Shown one piece after another: positions 6,878-8,402 of a stretch of DNA of 8,402 nt (positions within the stretch are counted from its first letter, which is position 1; each line of letters begins with the position of its first letter). The notes under the pieces are model-generated. The model was given only the letters and a program-made list of their open reading frames with translations, was not told where the DNA came from and did no database searches. The position numbers were made by a program, and so were the translations under genes. The DNA is from Deltaproteobacteria bacterium (GTDB taxonomy: Bacteria; Desulfobacterota; Desulfarculia; Adiutricales; Adiutricaceae). The DNA lies in the NCBI GenBank assembly GCA_031269135.1, contig JAISZP010000229.1:1-8402 (forward strand), read 5' to 3'.

Positions 6878-6924
6878 AAAATCGTCCGAGACGATTTTAT
6901 TGAGACTGGGAAGTCATGTCTCAA
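6878..6924 (-). terminator. Two consecutive hairpins between the nitroreductase and FTR1 genes
   Basis: Right after the nitroreductase stop the minus-strand RNA can form a 7-bp stem (TTGAGAC with GTCTCAA, 6918-6924 with 6900-6906). It is followed at once by an 8-bp stem with a 5-nt loop (AAAATCGT with ACGATTTT, 6891-6898 with 6878-6885). The second stem ends in TTTT but is then followed by CCGCC rather than a U-tract. This may reduce read-through from the first gene into the iron-transport genes, or it may be an attenuator or mRNA-end structure. Confidence 0.35.
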
Positions 6925-6934
6925 AAAGAGAGCG

Positions 6935-7600
6935 TCATTTTCCCAAAAGCATCAAAGCTATCGGATAATCTGGGGAAGTAAGGCCGACGGCTTGCACGAC
7001 ATCGTCGACATTCATCCTATGGATGTAGCGAGTCCCTAAATTCAACCCGCCTGCCGCCAGATAGATGTTTTGGGTCATCGCTCCGACCAAGACCTGAGTG
7101 AAATCTCCGACGTGCGCCTTGCCTCTCTTTAATTGAGAGCTGATTTCGCTGTCGGAGGCGAAGATCAGTATGTAGTAGGCTTTCTTGACAAATGTTTGGT
7201 GGCCTATTTTATCTTTGACGTTATCTTTGGAAATCTCTATGAGTTTGTGTTCTTCCCAAGAGTAGCGGAACACTCCCTGGGGACCGGCCACGAAAATTTT
7301 TACATACGGCGGCAATCCTTCAGCCATGGGGACCGTCCAACCGGTTGTTCCGCGGTTAAGCCCGCTTGCCGCCCATAGAACGGTGGAGAGTTCTTCCAGG
7401 GTCACTTCAGCTGCGGAAAAATCTCCGCCCGACACTGAAGCCCGTTTTTTTAGGGCGTCGAAGATTCCTAGTCCGCCTGTGGTTTGAGGCTCGGGAAGAG
7501 TGATGTCCTGAGCGTAAGCAGCCCCGGAAACGAGAACGAACATCCCCAACAGGGCAGTCAAAATAGACGTGAAAAAGCGACGGCGCATTAAACGTTGCAT
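6935..7600 (-). CDS. Secreted nitroreductase-family (SagB-like) flavoprotein
   Basis: This 221-residue protein opens with a signal peptide: MRRRFFTSIL, a hydrophobic stretch, and AYA at 28-30 before the likely cleavage point. The RRRFF near the start resembles a twin-arginine motif, which would suit export of a folded FMN protein, but a Sec signal is also possible. The rest fits the nitroreductase fold: KKRASVSG (51-58) where the family has its FMN-binding RRSxR, LSTVLWAASGLNR (71-83), VKIFVAGPQGVFRY (100-113) and a C-terminal GAMTQNIYLAAGGLNLGTRYI (173-193). The family reduces substrates with FMN and NAD(P)H or another donor; the substrate here is unknown. It is first in the cluster, with AAGGCGGG upstream of the ATG. 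Its position suggests a link to iron, for example ferric reduction, but that is inference. A simpler reading is an unrelated gene sharing the promoter. Confidence 0.85.
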   Translation of the reverse strand: MQRLMRRRFFTSILTALLGMFVLVSGAAYAQDITLPEPQTTGGLGIFDALKKRASVSGGDFSAAEVTLEELSTVLWAASGLNRGTTGWTVPMAEGLPPYVKIFVAGPQGVFRYSWEEHKLIEISKDNVKDKIGHQTFVKKAYYILIFASDSEISSQLKRGKAHVGDFTQVLVGAMTQNIYLAAGGLNLGTRYIHRMNVDDVVQAVGLTSPDYPIALMLLGK

Positions 7601-7647
7601 TGGAAAACCCGCCTTACAAGTCAGCGAAGAATAGACAGAATCGTTTT

Positions 7648-7666
7648 GTTATTGATTCTTAATCTC
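7648..7666 (-). promoter_or_regulatory. Candidate Fur box
   Basis: The minus strand reads GAGATTAAGAATCAATAAC, matching the 19-bp Fur consensus GATAATGATAATCATTATC at 13 positions, 8 of 10 in the right half. It lies just downstream of the predicted -10 element, about +9 to +27 from the likely start of transcription, where a bound repressor would block initiation or early elongation. Its place before an iron-uptake operon supports the call; the score alone is only moderate. Confidence 0.45.
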
Positions 7667-7681
7667 AATTTTAACAAAAAA

Positions 7682-7710
7682 CTTATACCACTTTCGAGAG
7701 ATTGAGTCAA
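7682..7710 (-). promoter_or_regulatory. Sigma70-type promoter of the iron cluster
   Basis: On the minus strand TTGACT (7710-7705) is separated by exactly 17 bp from TATAAG (7687-7682). Each hexamer matches the consensus at five of six positions and the spacing is optimal. Transcription would start near 7675, giving a leader of about 75 nt before the nitroreductase ATG. The -35 element is embedded in the dyad ATTGACTCAAT (7711-7701), which could itself be an operator. Confidence 0.65.
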
Positions 7711-7976
7711 TTAAATTTTTCCATCCGTAACCGCCGACGCTTAATAAATTCAGGGTTTTGCAGGCTCATATTGTTGGATATTTTTCAAACTTTCTCTATT
7801 TTTAAAATGGAATTGGAAGTCAACAGATGTGATAAGCAAATACATATCCTAATGCATATTCTATTTTCGGCCTATTGCAAATATTATTGATTCTAAAGAA
7901 AACTTTAACCGAAAAAATAACTCAGTTACTTGTCGATCGGTATCATTAAGTATTAATACGTTTCCAAAAAAATTTT

Positions 7977-8121
7977 AGCCTGGGCTTAATCGATTTAGAA
8001 TAGCCTTGGCCGATTCAGCCTGGGCTTAGCCTGTTCAAAATTGCCCTAGCTGATCAAGAACAGCCATGTCCTATTCAGAATAGCCCTAGCCGAGTCGAAA
8101 AAGGCCGCTGGGACTCTCATA
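7977..8121. repeat. Degenerate repeats of about 20 bp beginning AGCC
   Basis: Units opening with AGCC/GCCC and ending near TTCAGAAT recur at about 7977, 8002, 8017, 8042, 8062, 8082 and 8102. The last four starts are exactly 20 bp apart (for example 8062-8081 and 8082-8101); the earlier ones are irregular, at 15-25 bp. Similarity is visible but low, as in an old, decaying tandem array. Confidence 0.55.
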
Positions 8122-8157
8122 AGAACAAAGCTGCAATAGAGTCCGACACCCCTTGCA

Positions 8158-8195
8158 AACCTCTCATCAAGAACCTCTCATTGCAAACCTCTCAT
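8158..8195. repeat. 14-bp tandem repeat, three copies
   Basis: AACCTCTCAT occurs at 8158-8167, 8172-8181 and 8186-8195, exactly 14 bp apart, with variable 4-bp joiners (CAAG, TGCA). A weaker relative (GGACTCTCATAAGAA) is present near 8111. Confidence 0.8.
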
Positions 8196-8201
8196 CGAAA
8201 A

Positions 8202-8402
8202 ATGGGATTCTTCCCCCCTCCAGACGGATGGATGGATGGATGGATGGATGGAAATCTTGCGTCGCGGGATTCAATAAGGGCTATAAACCTGATGTTCGGA
8301 AACATTGAGGAAGGAAGTTTAAGGCAGGGAAAACCTAGTGAAGGCCAGAAAATTTATCAAGGCGGTCAAGATCCAAAGCCTAGTCGAAGCGGAGATATCT
8401 TC
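8202..8402 (+). CDS. Possible start of a plus-strand gene, open to the right edge
   Basis: From the ATG at 8202 a plus-strand frame runs 67 codons to the window end without a stop. The same frame is open back to 8004, after a TAG at 8001, which is about 133 codons. The product would begin MGFFPPPDGWMDGWMDG, the WMDG repeat coming from the GGAT microsatellite, and continue as a Gly/Ser/Gln/Lys-rich stretch with no domain I recognise. There is no Shine-Dalgarno before the ATG and much of the frame is repeat DNA, so it may be chance. The minus strand at the edge is also open for 27 codons in one frame, ending at a TAA near 8320, so a gene end arriving from the right is an alternative. Confidence 0.2.
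   Translation, partial: MGFFPPPDGWMDGWMDGNLASRDSIRAINLMFGNIEEGSLRQGKPSEGQKIYQGGQDPKPSRSGDIF
8226..8252. repeat. GGAT tetranucleotide microsatellite, 6.75 copies
   Basis: GGAT is repeated six times without interruption from 8226 to 8249, followed by GGA. Tetranucleotide tracts of this kind are prone to slippage, and inside or upstream of genes they can switch expression. Here it falls inside the doubtful plus-strand frame that starts at 8202, where gain or loss of one unit would shift the frame. Confidence 0.95.

Larger units (their letters stand above)
7711..8402. other. Region right of the cluster without a confident gene
   Basis: This stretch of nearly 700 bp starts AT-rich (7711-7976), with nothing I recognise except a 10-bp palindrome GTATTAATAC (7950-7959) and a second copy at 7884-7894 of the 11-mer TTATTGATTCT found inside the candidate Fur box. 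From 7977 it becomes repeat-rich: degenerate 20-bp units, a 14-bp triplicate and a GGAT microsatellite. No tRNA, rRNA or mobile-element signature was seen. Confidence 0.6.

Noticed and set aside
6733..6924. Longer FTR1 protein starting 64 codons upstream of 6732
   Set aside because: The extension is AT-rich leader with no protein-like character, while the ATG at 6732 has AAGGTG at good spacing and begins a textbook signal peptide.
7702..7890. 62-codon plus-strand frame starting TTG near the promoter
   Set aside because: It has no ribosome binding site, is in AT-rich intergenic DNA and overlaps the predicted promoter. No family resemblance was seen.

Overview
The window carries one minus-strand gene cluster, read from right to left, that matches the P19/FTR1 (FetM-FetP type) iron-uptake locus known from Campylobacter jejuni (Cj1658-Cj1663) and uropathogenic E. 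coli. In transcription order it holds: a secreted nitroreductase-like flavoprotein (7600-6935), an FTR1-family iron permease with a signal peptide and a periplasmic domain (6732-5440), a periplasmic P19/Tp34-family metal-binding protein (5328-4759), a polytopic DUF2318 membrane protein with a cysteine-rich C-terminus (4546-3149), two MacB/FtsX-type ABC permeases (3082-1424 and 1381-242), and the first 26 codons of the partner ABC ATPase (79-1), which runs off the left edge. The signal peptides and periplasmic domains point to a Gram-negative bacterium. The species cannot be named from the sequence.

The likely job is high-affinity iron import across the inner membrane. P19 would bind iron in the periplasm, FTR1 would carry it with its two REGxE motifs, and the DUF2318 protein plus the ABC module would support this through redox, assembly or energising steps. 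Which of these they do is not settled for the family. The nitroreductase at the head of the cluster is not part of the Campylobacter set as I know it, and is the most interesting gene-content difference. A good sigma70-type promoter (7710-7682) and a moderate Fur-box match (7666-7648) lie just upstream of it, which fits iron-repressed transcription of the cluster.

The second theme is tandem repetition. Within 8.4 kb there are a 16-bp x5 array between the second permease and the ATPase, 18-bp x10 and 12-bp x6 arrays inside the first permease, a 6-bp x5 array inside FTR1, and a set of degenerate 20-bp repeats, a 14-bp x3 repeat and a GGAT x6.75 microsatellite in the 800-bp region to the right of the cluster. 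All arrays inside the confident genes have units that are multiples of three. Those outside them (16, 14, 4, about 20 bp) are not. The repeats in the first permease form a roughly 130-residue Asp/Gln/Ser-rich insertion, with a small histidine cluster, in what should be its periplasmic domain.

The right end (about 7711-8402) has no gene I can support with confidence. One plus-strand frame stays open to the window edge and could be the start of a gene.
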